Shown piece by piece: positions 29,825 to 42,125 of a stretch of DNA of 64,000 nucleotides (the stretch's first letter is position 1; each line of letters opens with the position of its first letter). Made by a program: the position numbers and the translations under genes. Location of the stretch: assembly GCA_963556145.1 (NCBI GenBank), contig OY744471.1, positions 1,853,590 through 1,917,589 of the forward strand, written 5' to 3'. This DNA is from Hygrocybe punicea (lineage: Eukaryota > Basidiomycota > Agaricomycetes > Agaricales > Hygrophoraceae). The notes below the pieces were generated by a model. It was not told where the DNA came from, made no database searches, and was given only the letters and a program-made list of their open reading frames with translations.

Positions 29825-32800
29825 TCTAAAAGGAAGGGGTCAGTGGGGGGTCAGTGGCGTGGGTATTTGGTTATGCTCGCGTTTTCACACGTATTTCGCT
29901 TATGCTCGCGCGCGCAGCCACGCGAGGCGCAGCCGAGCCCAGATCTGGGTTCTTCTTAAGTAATAGATCATTTCCCAATCAAAATCTGATTTGATTGATG
30001 TGTGCAATGACATGTAAAATTCATACGCGAAATAGTGGACATGCTTCCGCATGCCTCGCATGAGTTTGGTCACACCACGACCAAACATGACCAAATTCCA
30101 TTCATGTGGGGGAGAATAGAAGCAATAATTGGTGTTGAGCTTGCACATTTGCTTTGAAAATTAAATTGGAAACTGCAAACACATTCTCCCCCCACAATTT
30201 GAGCTATTGGTTGTATTAAAATTGGCATTAAAAAATGTGAGCATTGCAATGAAATGGTGCAACTATGAATTTGGCTTGCTCACAAATTGGGCCTTTCAGG
30301 AATCCTATCAATCACCCCCTTTATGAAGAAGTGGATGGGATTGAATATATAAATGTTATGTGGGTGTTGGGTTCACCTGAATGCAAACTGGAATGCTGAT
30401 ATTTAAGCCAGTTTATCACAGCATCATGCTGATCCTCAGCAAACTCCTGAAAGAGACCGTCAGGGTGAAAGAGAGCGTGAAAGGCTGCAAAGACTGCAGA
30501 TGACATCTCCTTCCATTCGTCGACAAAGAACATATGACCGTCAGCCTCCCATCATTCAGCCAAACTTTGGCATGCCATCCTCAGTCCCTGTTGACCCACA
30601 ACAACCGACTTCATCGAGTCGTCATTGGCCAGTTCCAGTGGATGTTTATCCTGGCTTGCCAAGACATCAGATTGCATATCATGACAGACAAGTGGCCTAT
30701 TACCAGCAGCAGGCTTCAGAAAGAGAGGTTCCACCCGTGTCATCTAATGTGCCACCTCCAAGAAACTGGGAGGAGGAGTTGCAACAGGGTTTTGAACGGA
30801 CGCATGCCGAATGGGTCAGACAATGTGGACAATCAAATCAGCAGCGACCTGGGAGGCCTGCAGAGTTTAATGCTGCACCTCAGCCACCTAGGACAAGTCG
30901 CTACGAGGAACTGAAGGCCAGACGTGCAAGGAAAAAGTCTGGACATCAGGACCAGTTTGTTGTTGACGACCAATGGCAACACCAATTCAATGCAGAGTAT
31001 CAATGGTTGGCAGAACAGGATCTTCTTGCCAAGCAGGCTGAAGAACAACGATTGCACCAACTGCGTCAGCAGGAGGAGCAAAGTCTTCGGGAATGCCAAC
31101 GTCAGGCTATTCTTCAAGAAGAAGAACGTGGGCGGCAGAAGAACCTGGATGATGCCAAACAAATACATCTTGCACAACAGTTGGAAGCGGAACGACTGGC
31201 CCAACTGCATCAAGAGCAGCAGAGGTCACATCTTGCCAGAGAGACACATTTGGCAAGACAGTTGGAGGAAGAACATTCATTCTGACAACAACGAGAGGAG
31301 CAGGAGAGGATGAGACTGCTTGAAGTCCGGTCACATCTGCAACATCAAAAGGAGCGGCGAAGGCTGAGACTGCTTGAAGTGCAGTCAAATCAGCAACATC
31401 AAGAGCAGCGACAAAGGTTGAGACAGCTTGAAGTGCACTCACACCAGCAGCATCAAGATGATCTGCAGAGGGCATCACAGGAGGTTGTGCTAGAGGACAT
31501 ACGTAATCAAGGCATCAGGGCAGAGGCTGAAGAACAGAAAAATGTTATTCATGATGAAGAGGTGGCACTGGCATTGCAGGCACAAGAACAATTGCCTTTG
31601 GGTCGACGACTGAATGTTGCGCTACCTGTTCGCTTCAGCATTAAGAGGATGGATGCAGTGTGCTCTCACTGTGGTGCTCTTCACTTCATCACAGAACGCC
31701 TCACAGAGTCTTCTCAAACCCATCCAAAGTTTGGCATGTGCTGTCTTCAGGGACAGATTCACTTGGAGCCTTTGCCATATCCTCCTCTTACCTTGAGATG
31801 TCTTCTCACAGAGAGCAATCCTCGTGCACGTTCTTTCAGGGAACACATACGCCAGTATAATGCTGCATTTGCATTTACTTCCATTGCTGTGCAGCTTGAC
31901 ATGACTGTCCTCCAAGGTGCCGGTCCTTATTGCTTCCGCATGCATGGCGACATGTATCACAATATGGGTGCTCTCATTCCACGAAATGGTGTACAGCCTG
32001 CTTATGCCCAGCTCTACATTCATGACCCGCAAGCTGCTCTTGCCACACGTAATGCTCGCAATCCAAACCTGGATCCCACCATCATGTCTGATCTCCAGAT
32101 TATGCTTAATGCTGCAAACCCTTTCGTGCCTCTCTATCAGCATGCATTTCGGATCATGATGGACAAGCCTCCAGAGGAACATGGAAATGTTCAGGCTCGC
32201 TTGGTCCTGCAGCCAAATGCAGATCGCCGTCGCTACAACTTGCCCACAGTGGAGGAGGTCGCTGCCATCATACCAGGAAGTGGAGAAGAGGAGGTCAACC
32301 TTCACAGGGAGATCATTCTGTGTCTCAAGACTCCTGATCAAGGTGGTGCCCTCAAAAGGATCAGTCATCTCAATCCTGTCTACTGGCCACTCCACTACGT
32401 TCTTCTCTTTCCAAATGGAGAGCAAGGCTGGCATGATAGCATTCCTTCACTTCCTGGACCCAGAGGTCAATTCTGCACAGAGCATGTCACTCAGTGGCGC
32501 TACCATGCTTACAGGCTCCACCCAAGGCATCTACTCCACACCCCTCTTCGTGATCCAGAACCCGACACACTATTTTGCGGTGGTCGCTGTTGCAGCAGTA
32601 TGTTGTCGATGCTTGGTCTTCGGTAGAGGGCTCAGAGCTCTTTTGGCTGAAGACCCATCAGAAGGATATCAGAGCTGATTTGTACCAGGGGGTTGCCAAT
32701 GCTGTCCACAATGCAGATGATGGTCCTGTCGATCTTGGACAAGTTGGAACCTGCATCATTCTTCCCTCTACACATGCTGGCAGCGCTCGCCACATGTTCC

Positions 32801-35800
32801 AGCTGTTTCAAGATTCAATGGCCATCAGCAGATACTGTCAGAAGCCAGATCTCTTTCTGACAATGACCTGCAATCCAAATTGGCCAGAGATTCAAGAAGA
32901 GCTGTTGAAATATGGCAGAGAGGTCAACGATGGTCCAGGCACACCTTTAAGACATCAAACAGCTCACGATCGCCCAGACATTGTTGCACGAGTCTTCTAC
33001 CAGAAGATGAAGGCACTGTTGAAAGAGTCAGAGGGGGTCTCTTTGGAGAGGTCACAGGATTGGTTTACACTGTTGAATTCCAGAAGCGGGGTTTGCCTCA
33101 CATGCATCTCCTCATATTTCTTCGAGGTCCTTTCAAGATTCGCACTGTTCCAGACGTTGACAGCATAGTCTCCACTCAGATCCCCGACCCCGTCGCCACA
33201 CCTCAGTTGTACAACACCGTCACCAAGTGCATGATGCATGGTCCTTGCGGTGCAGAGTTTCCTAACGCTCCTTGCATGGTCAATGGGAAATGCAGCAAGC
33301 ATTACCCAAAGACCTTTTCTGCAGAGACCCACTTTGGAGATGATGGTTACCCAGAGTATGCCAGACCCAACAACGGTCGCACCTTCACCAACAGCAAGGG
33401 TCATGTCTTTGACAATCGCGATGTCATCCCTTACAACCCATACCTTTCCGCACGTTACAACTGCCACATCAATGTCGAGATATGCGCTTCCGTCAAGGCC
33501 ATCAAGTATATTCACAAGTACATATACAAGGGGCATGACTTGGCAACTTTGGCTGTGGGGCAGAATGGCAATGCAGAAATCAATGAAATACAGGAGTATA
33601 TCGATGGTCGTTACATTGGTCCTCCAGAAGTTTGCTGGCACATATTCGAGTTCTCCATGCATGAGGAGAGTCCTACCGTGTATCGTCTTCCTGTTCACCT
33701 CAAGGATCAGCAGACTGTTTTCTTTGAGGAAGAGGACAATGCAGAGCTTATCGCAGACCGTGCCGCTAACAAATCAACTGAGCTCATGGGTTGGTTCAAG
33801 GCAAACCAGTCACTGCCCGATGCTGTCAATCACACCTATCAGGATTTCCCCCAGCATTTTGTTTGGAACAAGAAGACAAAAGCTTGGACCATTCGTAAAC
33901 AAGGTTTTGCCATAGCAAGGTTGACCTGAGTTTACCCATCTGCAGGAGAGAGGTTTTACCTCAGGACACTTCTCACCATGGTCAAGGGTGCATTGGATTG
34001 GGATGATCTCAAAAAATTTGCCGGTGTCACTCATCCAACTTACAAGGCGGTTTGTCTCGCACGTGGTCTCTTGGAGGATGATGGGGAGTGGGACAGCTGT
34101 TTGAAAGAAGCAGGCGAAATACAAACAGGCGGTCAATTGCCCATCCTCTTTGCCACCATCCTCATGCACTGTATACCAACTCAACCAGACGTGCTTTGGA
34201 CTCAACATAGGGTTCACATTTGCGATGACTTGTGTGTCAGGATCATAAATCACCATGGCATCCCAGATCCCACAGAGGACCAGGTTTATGATTATGGCCT
34301 GTTTTTGATCAATGCAATCCTTCTTAATTCGGGCAAAAACCTCTCCCTCTATCCTCCTATGCCTCTTTCTGCAGGTGAATGGCAGGTCCAGCAGAATCCA
34401 AATCAACTTCTGCAGCAGCAATTGGATTTCGACCCATACAATCTCCTGCTTCGTGTCGACTTCAACAGGGGGCGCTTCAATCTTGAGCAACATGCTGCTT
34501 ACGATACCGTCATGCATTCCATCAACAACAAGGAGGGAAAGGCATTCTTCATTCATAGTGCAGGTGGTGGAGGAAAGACCTTTGTGTGCAATACCATTGC
34601 CGCAACGGTTCGTGCCAATCACAAGGTTGCTCTCACCGTTGCCTCCTCTGCCATCTCTGCCCTCATCTTGGATGGTGGAAGCACCGCTCACTCTCAATTA
34701 AAAATTCCCATTCCCATCTTTGAGGATTCCACTTGCAGAATACAGAAGCAAAGTGAACTTGCAGATGTTTTGAGGCAGACAGACATCATCATTTGGGATG
34801 AAGCTCCAATGCAGCATCGTCATGCTATTGAGGCACTCAATCGCACATTAAAGGATGTCCTGGATGATAACAGACTCTTTGGAGGAATGACAATGCTGTT
34901 TGGTGGTGACTTTCACCAGACTACCCCCGTCGTTCCCTGTGGCTCCAGGGAGAGGATAGTCAATTCCTCTCTCAAAAGATCCACCTTATGGCCACACATA
35001 CAGGTCCTTCACTTGAAACAGAACATGCATTTGGATCAAACCCCAGAGAGTGAGGCATTCGCAGCTTGGCTGTTGGAAGTAGGCGCCGGTCATGGATTGG
35101 GTCCCCAAAACACCATCCATCTCCCACTTAACATGCGCATGCCAGAAAACACTGTCGAATCCTTGATTGACAATCTGTATCCAGGAATCGCAGATGGGGC
35201 TAAACCGGATCACTATTTCCTCGACCGCACTGTTCTCTCTCCAACCAATAACTATGTGGATGACCTCAACCAGGCTATCCTTGACAGGTTTCCAGGTGAA
35301 GAGTGTATCGTCAGATCAATTGACAAAGTTGTCAGCGTCGAAAACATTTACCCCATCGAGTTCCTCAATGCTCAAAAGGCATCGGGCTTACCCTTGGCCA
35401 ACCTTGCCTTGAAAATAGGCTGTCCTCTCATGCTTCTTCGAAACATTGATGTTTCAAATGGCCTTTGCAATGGAACCCACATGATTTTGACAGACATCAA
35501 ACCACGTGTGTTGCAGTGTTGCATTTTGGGAGGAAAACACGCTGGACAAACCGTCTTCATTCCAAGGATTACCATTGAGCCTTCAGATGATGCATTGGGC
35601 ATCCCTTTGTCAAGGCACCAGTTCCCTGTGCATCTTGCCTTTGCCATGACAATCAACAAATCACAAGGCCAATCTGTGATCAATGTTGGTTTGGATCTTC
35701 GTGACCCAATCTTCTCCCATGGCCAGCTCTATGTTGCTCTTTCCCGCTGCACTTCTGGAGATAGGATCAAAGTTCTGTTTCCTCATCATTCCAATGACAC

Positions 35801-36381
35801 CTCTACATCAAACATTGTGTATCGAGAACTGTTGACCGATATACTTTGATGGGGTATGTTGCCCGTCTATTATTGACTTTGAAACATTATTGATGGCTGT
35901 TCTTAGATTTGGGACATTTATGGCTGTTCTTTGCTTTTTCTTGACTTTGTTTCGATCTCTATGTAGTAAAATGGACTCTATAGAATTAGATGCGGTTGTT
36001 ATCTTGCCAATATTTGTTTGGGTGTTTGTATTGATATTTAGAACTTGGATGTGTTTGGGTGTTTGTACTATTGATTTACTATTGCTTTGAATTGAGTCTG
36101 TTTTTTTTTGCTTTCACATGTGTGACTTTAGGGCAGGCTTTTGAGGACTTGACTAAATGTTCAGTTGACCTCTCTTTACTTGAGGGCAAACACTTGAGCT
36201 CTTCAATCACAATACAGTCTAATATTTGATAACTTTGGACATTTACTAACTCTACTAATTTTTACTAACTTTGCAAACTAATATTTAATAGCTTCACAAA
36301 CTAACTTTACTAACTAACTTTTAAAATCATTAACTAAACATCATTAACTAAACACTGTTGCGAAGCACGGGTACCAACTAG
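29825..36381 (+). mobile_element. Helitron, 6557 bp, both ends defined
   Basis: 5' end TCTAAAAGGAAGG and 3' end ...GCGAAGCACGGGTACCAACTAG, that is TC...CTAG, inserted between A (29824) and T (36382) without TSD, as Helitrons do. Near the 3' end GCGAAGC can form a very stable mini-hairpin. The filled site can be checked in the window: joining the flanks gives GTGACCAATCTAACCATATA, which exists intact at 29741-29759 in the neighbouring tandem unit. It encodes a broken Rep-helicase. Confidence 0.93.
30406..35849 (+). pseudogene. Helitron Rep-helicase (RepHel), mutated
   Basis: The frame is open from about 30406 with no clear ATG before 30500; TATCACAG at 30416 could be a splice acceptor. A Gln/Glu/Arg-rich coiled-coil (30900-31560) is followed by the Helitron N domain (YNLPTVEEVAAIIPG, NPVYWPLHYVLLFPNGEQGW), then the HUH nickase motif GLPHMHLLIFL (about 33095) and the tyrosine-region motif KYIHKYIYKGHD (about 33510), then a Pif1-type helicase: Walker A AGGGGKTFVC (34561), IIWDEAPM (34789), GMTMLFGGDFHQTTPVV, and MTINKSQGQSV ... 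LYVALSR. It would nick DNA and drive rolling-circle transposition. Breaks: TGA at 31283 and 33927 in frame, frame changes near 32590 and 33050. The helicase part (33978-35849) is intact. Not functional as one protein. Confidence 0.9.
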
Positions 36382-37327
36382 TCTAACCATATAAGGCAAT
36401 TTTATACCACATATGCTAAATTTTGAGGTGATCACAGGAGTCATAGTCACATGTGACCACTATTACTATATATGGACATATCAGCCATATAAGCAGACAT
36501 TAGTATAACTCAGATGATATAATGATATTTTTACTTAAAACATATAATTCAATGTTATATATTATATGCCAATTATATATTTCAAGCAAAATCACTTATT
36601 GATGTTCGTAATAATCATACAAATAAAAATCCAATGACAGCAACAAGACTTTGTTCATGCTATATGCAACATTGGCCTACTCAAGCACAGCTATCTTAAT
36701 ATTATCATCTGTTGTGCAGCAAGGTTATGGAGAAGTGGGGTTGAGCAAATGTAAGTCAATTGTTATCATACTGTTTAAAGAGTTGTATTTGACAGTTGAT
36801 GTGTTTCTCTCTTTTTTGGCTGAGAATAGTGTATAATGATGAAACAAAGAAGACATGAGAGTGAGAGAGGAGGTCGAGACACGCTATGCAGTTTTATTTT
36901 TTCTACTTTTTATGTTGCTATGGTGAGAGGTTGCTATGATAAAAGTGAGGAGGAGAAAGAGGAGAAAAAAAGAACTCGTTCATGCCATGCGCAGCACTGG
37001 CCCACTAAACAAGTGCGAAGTTGGTTGTTAGGACAATAAAGGGTGAAGAAGGCAAGACAAATAGACGGTGCGCAACGGAACTATGGTGCAATAGGGATGA
37101 AATGGAACTGAAACAAAAGGTATAGCACCATGCGAAGCAATTTCCAAAATATCCAGAGGATAGGAGCTATAATGTTTGAAATAAGTGAAACATGTCACAT
37201 AAAGACTTCCCTGGAACCGGAACGGAATCCGAATGGAATAGGGTGAATGGTATAAGCGTGGGTGATGTCGGAGAGGCTCGAAATATGTTTCCGAAGGGGC
37301 TGAAGAGCTCCGAAGAAAATCGCAGTA
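36382..37327. other. Continuation of the tandem repeat, then no gene
   Basis: 36382-36440 completes the repeat unit cut by the Helitron, and 36441 to about 36500 is a third unit. The remainder is AT-rich with only short ORFs. CACCATGCGAAGCAATTTCC near 37127 resembles a Helitron 3' end but has no CTRR, so I do not call one. Confidence 0.5.
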
Positions 37328-37710
37328 CAGTGTTCAATGGCTCCTTTGAACACTACCAGTCCTTTGAACACCCTAATAGAATTGATTCTGTACTGATTTC
37401 TACTGCTAAAAAGTGTTCTAATTCCTTCACTGCATCATCTGAACCTATCTATATATTGATTTTTATTTAGAACCACCAATAAAATTAGAAACTGAATATT
37501 CACAAAGCAGAGAGAAATCTGATCACTCCTTTGAACACTAATGTTTTGATCATAAAACATTCAAATATTAACAGATTTTTTTGAAAATTGGAATGAGAGG
37601 TCTTTAAATATATGAGCGACTTTTGGTCTACTCAGATTTTGTTCAAGATAATTGGCTACTTGTGACATTTTAGATGATTTTTTTGTGTTCAAAGGAGCCA
37701 TTGAATACTG
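37328..37710. mobile_element. Tc1/mariner-type MITE, 383 bp
   Basis: TIRs CAGTGTTCAATGGCTCCTTT and, inverted, CAGTATTCAATGGCTCCTTT, extending to GAACAC. Flanked by TA on both sides (37326-37327, 37711-37712), the TSD of Tc1/mariner. No ORF. CAGT(G/A) ends fit that superfamily. It lies 21 bp left of element 3. Confidence 0.85.
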
Positions 37711-37731
37711 TAATGTCAAAGTATCGCCCGT

Positions 37732-38344
37732 TGTGACGGCGAGTGAGGTTGTAGACCCGAATGGGAATCTACGGAAAGGGTGATCAGCTAAGAAGTGATC
37801 AGAGGAGTTTATTGTCTATAGTCTAGTCAATCCAACCCGAATCCAGGGTTCTGGATCAGAGGGGAAGTGAAGGGAGTGGAGTACGAAGACTAATGAGATG
37901 ATACGAAGCGAGGACTAAGAAGTAGAACTGAAGGGATGCAATATGATAGGATGTAATATGATATGGTGGGATATGATAATATATAGGTTGTAGTATAAGG
38001 GTACATCTTTTATACTACTGGGAGAGATCCTGTGCTGTAGTAACTATGTACTACAAGCGAAGGCTGTAACTGATGGTAGAGAGGTGGAGCGGAGTATAGG
38101 GGGAATGGTGCTATGTACTAAGTAACGGGAAATGAAGATATATCATATGTAACTATATACGTACTGATTCCGGGTCGTTAGAGACATCGCATCTTGAGTA
38201 TGAACGATTCCGGAGGCGGAATCCGGAGCGGAATCGACGGAAAAGACCGGAAACGGGCGGAATCGATGATACGTGAATGGGAATGGATGAGGACGAAGTG
38301 GGATATGAAGAGGATTCGGGTCCAGAGGGCCCGGAGCCTCTACA
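37732..38344 (-). repeat. 3' LTR of element 3
   Basis: 613 bp, TG...CA. Contains TATATA-rich stretches and GGAGCGGAATCC motifs. Nearly identical to 42126-42738; differences seen include GTAATATGATATGG versus GTAATATAATATGG. Confidence 0.93.
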
Positions 38345-38676
38345 TCCGGTCAGGACTCAGATAGAGACCATCCCTGGTCGATCCATACGAAATAACGAAG
38401 ATACCGGGGTTGTGGGAATAAATGAGCGGAGGCGATGTCGAAAACGGACGGAAACGGGAGTACAACGTGAGCGGAGTCGAAGCCGGCGGGTATCGAAGCG
38501 TCGGGAAGCAGTGGTCCGGAGCTACTGAAAGAGGGTGGGGCGAAACGGCTGGACAGGAAAATAAAGGTCACGTGACAGGGCAACAAATACAAACAAGAAA
38601 ACTTTTCAACGCGACTTTCAACAATCTCGACAACAACCTCAACGAGCCCAACAAACCCAACAAACACCAACACCAA

Positions 38677-40145
38677 ATGTCGACGGAATACAACAAATTC
38701 CTCAATACTCTCGATGCGGAAATGCGGCAAGATTTCGAGAGCGCCGTGGCCGAGTTACTAGAAGTCGATGCGGCCGGAATCGATATCGTACGCGACGGAT
38801 TCGAGAACGAAGCACGGCAATGGGTGGTGAGATGACGACGGGCCATGGTAAGAGTTCCCGTTCCCGTAAACGGCACGGACTAACGATACCCGGCAGCGGA
38901 ACTACAGAGGAATCTTGGCGGAAATCCAGGACAACGGAATCGACGTGACGGAACCGAAGGATTTCTCGATGGGCGGAGAGATGGTGGTGGAGGTCGAGGA
39001 ATGGTTGCGGAGCTGGGAAAACTACGAACGGGAACGGAAAGAGGCGAGGCGTCGGGAAGCTGTACGGTTGCAGGAGGAAAAGGAGGAGGAAGCGAGGAAA
39101 CAACGGGACGAGGAGGCGGAAAGGATCGAGCAGCAACGGGCGGAGGAATTGCGTCAGTACGAAGAGGAGATGAATAGGAGGGCGGAAGCGGAGAAGCGGA
39201 TCGAGGAGGCGGAAAGGGCGAAGGCGGCAGAGGCAGCAAAAGGGGAGGCTGATGCAGCCGCGGAAAGGGACCGGGAGGAAACCGCACAAACCAGCCATCA
39301 CGGAAGCGAGGACGAGGAGGGCACCTGGTCCGATCAACAACTACAAAAATACGAGAGGCTTCAAGTACTGAACGCAATCAAAAACAAAAAGCTCAACCGG
39401 GATAAGAGGGTCACCCGGGACGACGAAACCGTTCACGGGGACTACAACAGCGGCGACGATTTCTCGAATGCGAGTGGGAACGAGGACGCGGAACCGAAGG
39501 GAAAGATTCCGGGGGTAAGTGATATCTCGCGGACTCGTATATCCATTGTGCCTAACTAATCCGTAGTACATGCAGTCGTTCTGGATCCAGCAATGCGATG
39601 CGTGCGTGACCGCCAATGCAGTTTGTCGCGGAATTGAGGGGTACGCGTGCGATCGGTGCAAAAGACTTAAACGACGTTGCGGATTGTCGACGAAGGGACC
39701 GGCCACCGGATCTGGAAAAGCAGAAAGGAAAGGGAAGGCGAAGGCGGGTAGTCCGAAGAGAAAGGTCGTCGCGAAGAAGATACCAAAGCCCGTGAGGAAG
39801 CCTAGGTTGCGGACCGGAGAGGCGTCGACGAGTAAGCGGATGTTGACCGACGTCGAACCGGATACGGAATCGGAGCGGGACGAAGGGAGACGAGGAAATC
39901 CGTTCAAGCACCCACGGATCGGAGCCGGAATCAACGACCACGTCCGGGCAGTACGCAAGATGGCGACGGAAACGCAAAGGGAGATATCGACGATCGCGGA
40001 CAGCCTCTCTGAATACGTCGCGGAGGTCCACACCAAGCTAACCCATTGGACGCAGGAGCTAAATCGACTACGCGCGAACCAGGCCCATATCCTGGGTCAA
40101 CTCGACCTAATCGACACGAAACTCGACGAAAGGAGAAGGGAGTAA
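38677..40145 (+). CDS. Antisense cargo gene of element 3: coiled-coil, six-cysteine-cluster protein (448 aa)
   Basis: Exons 38677-38826, 38897-39514 and 39567-40145; introns 70 and 52 nt with GTGAGA...GGCAG and GTAAGT...CGTAG and CTAAC branch-like sites; all junctions are phase 0 and the joined frame has no stop. Residues about 1-50 form an N-terminal helix-rich part (MSTEYNKFLNTLDAEMRQDF). Then comes a long charged coiled-coil (WENYERERKEARRREAVR ...), a Cys cluster C-x2-C-x6-C-x7-C-x2-C-x6-C (CDACVTANAVC ... ACDRCKRLKRRC) like a fungal Zn(II)2Cys6 or related binuclear cluster, a basic NLS-like stretch (KRKVVAKKIPKPVRKPR), and a C-terminal coiled-coil. A nuclear DNA-binding role is inferred. 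It converges on gag with an 80-nt gap. Confidence 0.72.
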
Positions 40146-40224
40146 AAGGGGAATGGACGAAAAGGGAAGGGAAAGCGGAACGTCGAACAATGTATATAAA
40201 ATAAAAATAGAGTATATAATAAAA

Positions 40225-41931
40225 CTATAAACGGAAAAGAGGGAAACGGAACGACGAGATAAGATAGCCGGAATCTGGGGGTCGAGGAGGAGGACGGGAC
40301 CGGAATACAATGGAAACGAAACAGGTCCGGAACGAGCGGGAAACAATGGAAACTAGAAATGGAAACGAAAATATAAATAAATGAGAAACGGGAGCGGAAA
40401 CGGAAAGCGGAACGGAAGACGAAAACGCAAAAATAGGAGACAGAAACGGGTCTACATCCCCACAAGAGTTTCTGAAAGAAGGTCGGAGGCGGAACGACGA
40501 GAGGAGGCGGAGAACTTCTTGCAAATATTCGAGCGAGGTGTCGAGGGGGCGGAGGTCCAGAATGCGATCACAAAGTAGAATGAAAACAGAAACGAGGAAT
40601 AATAAAAATTTGAGAACCGGAGTGCCGACACCAACACGATCCCATATAACGGGTGTGCCACGTGACGGGTCTAAAGACGACGGGGTGCCCCAAGCGGGCG
40701 GAAATGACAAAGTGCCCCAAGTGGGCGAGGAGGGAACCGGAGACGATACGGGAGCAGGAATGACGAGGGGAACCGGGAACGAAGGGGTCGACATAACGGA
40801 ACCGGGACCGGAATCGAAATCAGATAAAAGGGGAGGAATGGGGTCCGGAATGGGAACGGGTACGGAATACTCAACCAAAGTCGACGGAATCTCAATAGAC
40901 GGTGACGGAGGACAATATGGCGACAATATTGGGGGCGGAATGTCTATTTCTGGAGAATCCGATGACAATGGGAGCGGGTCCGGTATGAGTTCGTGGACGG
41001 AAACCGGAGGGGACGAATCCGAAGACGACGGGGACGAAATAGGAAATGAATTGGATAAATCGGTGACCGGCATCGATAAATCGGGAATGGGATCGGACGG
41101 GGACGGCACGGGACTGGACGTCAAAACCTGTAAACAAATAACGGTCTCGACGGGCACCGGAATGGACGGGGACGGGGAACACGATGACGGGGACGGAGTA
41201 TACGAAGGACCGGAATGAACGTGGGCGACGGAACGAACAACGGTGGGCGGGATCGAGGTCAGAATCGGGACCGGAGATGACAAAGCTATGACGGGTGGGG
41301 GACTGGGACCGGAATCGGGACTAGAGATGGTAACGGCAAGGGAAGGGGATTTCGGAACAGAGCGATAACCGGAAAGTAGGAATAAGGCGGCATCGTGGAA
41401 AACGTCGAGCGGGTACGGATCGTCGTGGTAATGGTCGGGAAGAAGGTAATGGAGGCGTTCTTCAATACGTAGACGAAGGTCTGAGTCGAATCCGTTGGCG
41501 AAGAATGTGTTCCGTTGCTTATCCGTTAGACGGCCGTTGTCAAACAAGACACCGGAAATGCGTATGAAATCCCGGAAATATTGTCCTAAGTCCGCTTTGT
41601 TCTCTATACCGTAAGCCGATTGTCGTCGCGTAAGTTGATCGAGATCCGAGATCGTATACCGGATGGAATCCGTAGCACCGGGATAAAAGTCGAAGACGGC
41701 ACGTCGGAAAGCGATGAAGTCTTTAGCGGAAGCGGCGGGAAGTGTCGACCAGAGTTCGTAATCGTTGTTGTTGAGGTACCGTAGCGTGTAGTGAATCTTC
41801 ATAGCGTCCGTGAGTCCACAGTCGGAGCCGAGCATGTCAATTTCGTCAAAGAAGCGGGGAAGGTCGAGTTCGTTTCCGTCGAATGTCGGGGCTGAGGGAT
41901 CACCTCGGAGAGGCATGAATCCGGTCGTCAT
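40225..41931 (-). CDS. Element 3 Gag with long Pro/Ser-rich tail (568 codons)
   Basis: Begins MTTGFMPLRGDPSAPTFDGN after the primer site. The first 190 residues resemble retrotransposon Gag (LPRFFDEIDMLGSDCGLTDA, LRYLNNNDYELWSTLP, FYPGATDSIRYTISDLDQL, NTFFANGFDSDLRLRIEERL) and align in plan with element 4 Gag. The rest is low-complexity Pro/Ser/Val. No zinc knuckle and no protease were seen. The tail from about residue 200 may be compositional; the antisense frames there are shadows. Gag would package element RNA. Confidence 0.75.
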   Translation of the reverse strand: MTTGFMPLRGDPSAPTFDGNELDLPRFFDEIDMLGSDCGLTDAMKIHYTLRYLNNNDYELWSTLPAASAKDFIAFRRAVFDFYPGATDSIRYTISDLDQLTRRQSAYGIENKADLGQYFRDFIRISGVLFDNGRLTDKQRNTFFANGFDSDLRLRIEERLHYLLPDHYHDDPYPLDVFHDAALFLLSGYRSVPKSPSLAVTISSPDSGPSPPPVIALSSPVPILTSIPPTVVRSVAHVHSGPSYTPSPSSCSPSPSIPVPVETVICLQVLTSSPVPSPSDPIPDLSMPVTDLSNSFPISSPSSSDSSPPVSVHELIPDPLPLSSDSPEIDIPPPILSPYCPPSPSIEIPSTLVEYSVPVPIPDPIPPLLSDFDSGPGSVMSTPSFPVPLVIPAPVSSPVPSSPTWGTLSFPPAWGTPSSLDPSRGTPVIWDRVGVGTPVLKFLLFLVSVFILLCDRILDLRPLDTSLEYLQEVLRLLSSFRLRPSFRNSCGDVDPFLSPIFAFSSSVPLSVSAPVSHLFIFSFPFLVSIVSRSFRTCFVSIVFRSRPPPRPPDSGYLISSFRFPLFRL

Positions 41932-42106
41932 ATCGGGAATGTCTAAATCGGGATGCGGGTCGGAAAGCGGGTCGGGTCGAGGAGGTTCGAGGTCGAGGTC
42001 GAAGGCATAAGCGGAACTAAATAACTAGAGTCGGGTAGAAGAGGGAAACGTCATGAAAGTCAAAGCCGACCGTGGGGAGGGTATGAAAAGACAAAAGAAA
42101 TAAACT

Positions 42107-42123
42107 CCTCGCGGTGGGCTCCA
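42107..42123 (-). promoter_or_regulatory. Primer binding site of element 3
   Basis: On the minus strand TGGAGCCCACCGCGAGG starts 2 nt after the LTR end; the complement ends in CCA like a tRNA 3' end. Element 4 has almost the same site. Confidence 0.75.
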
Positions 42124-42125
42124 GT

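Noticed and set aside
31622..32434. Minus-strand ORF of 270 codons in the Helitron
   Set aside because: Antisense of the Helitron N domain; no independent motif.
37120..37150. A second Helitron 3' end (ATGCGAAGCAATTTCC)
   Set aside because: GCGAAGC is present but no CTRR end, no paired 5' end and no empty site could be found.
38915..39377. Minus-strand Pro/Arg-rich ORFs opposite the cargo gene (38702-39377)
   Set aside because: They mirror the Glu/Arg-rich coiled-coil codons on the plus strand, where splice sites and the Cys cluster support coding.
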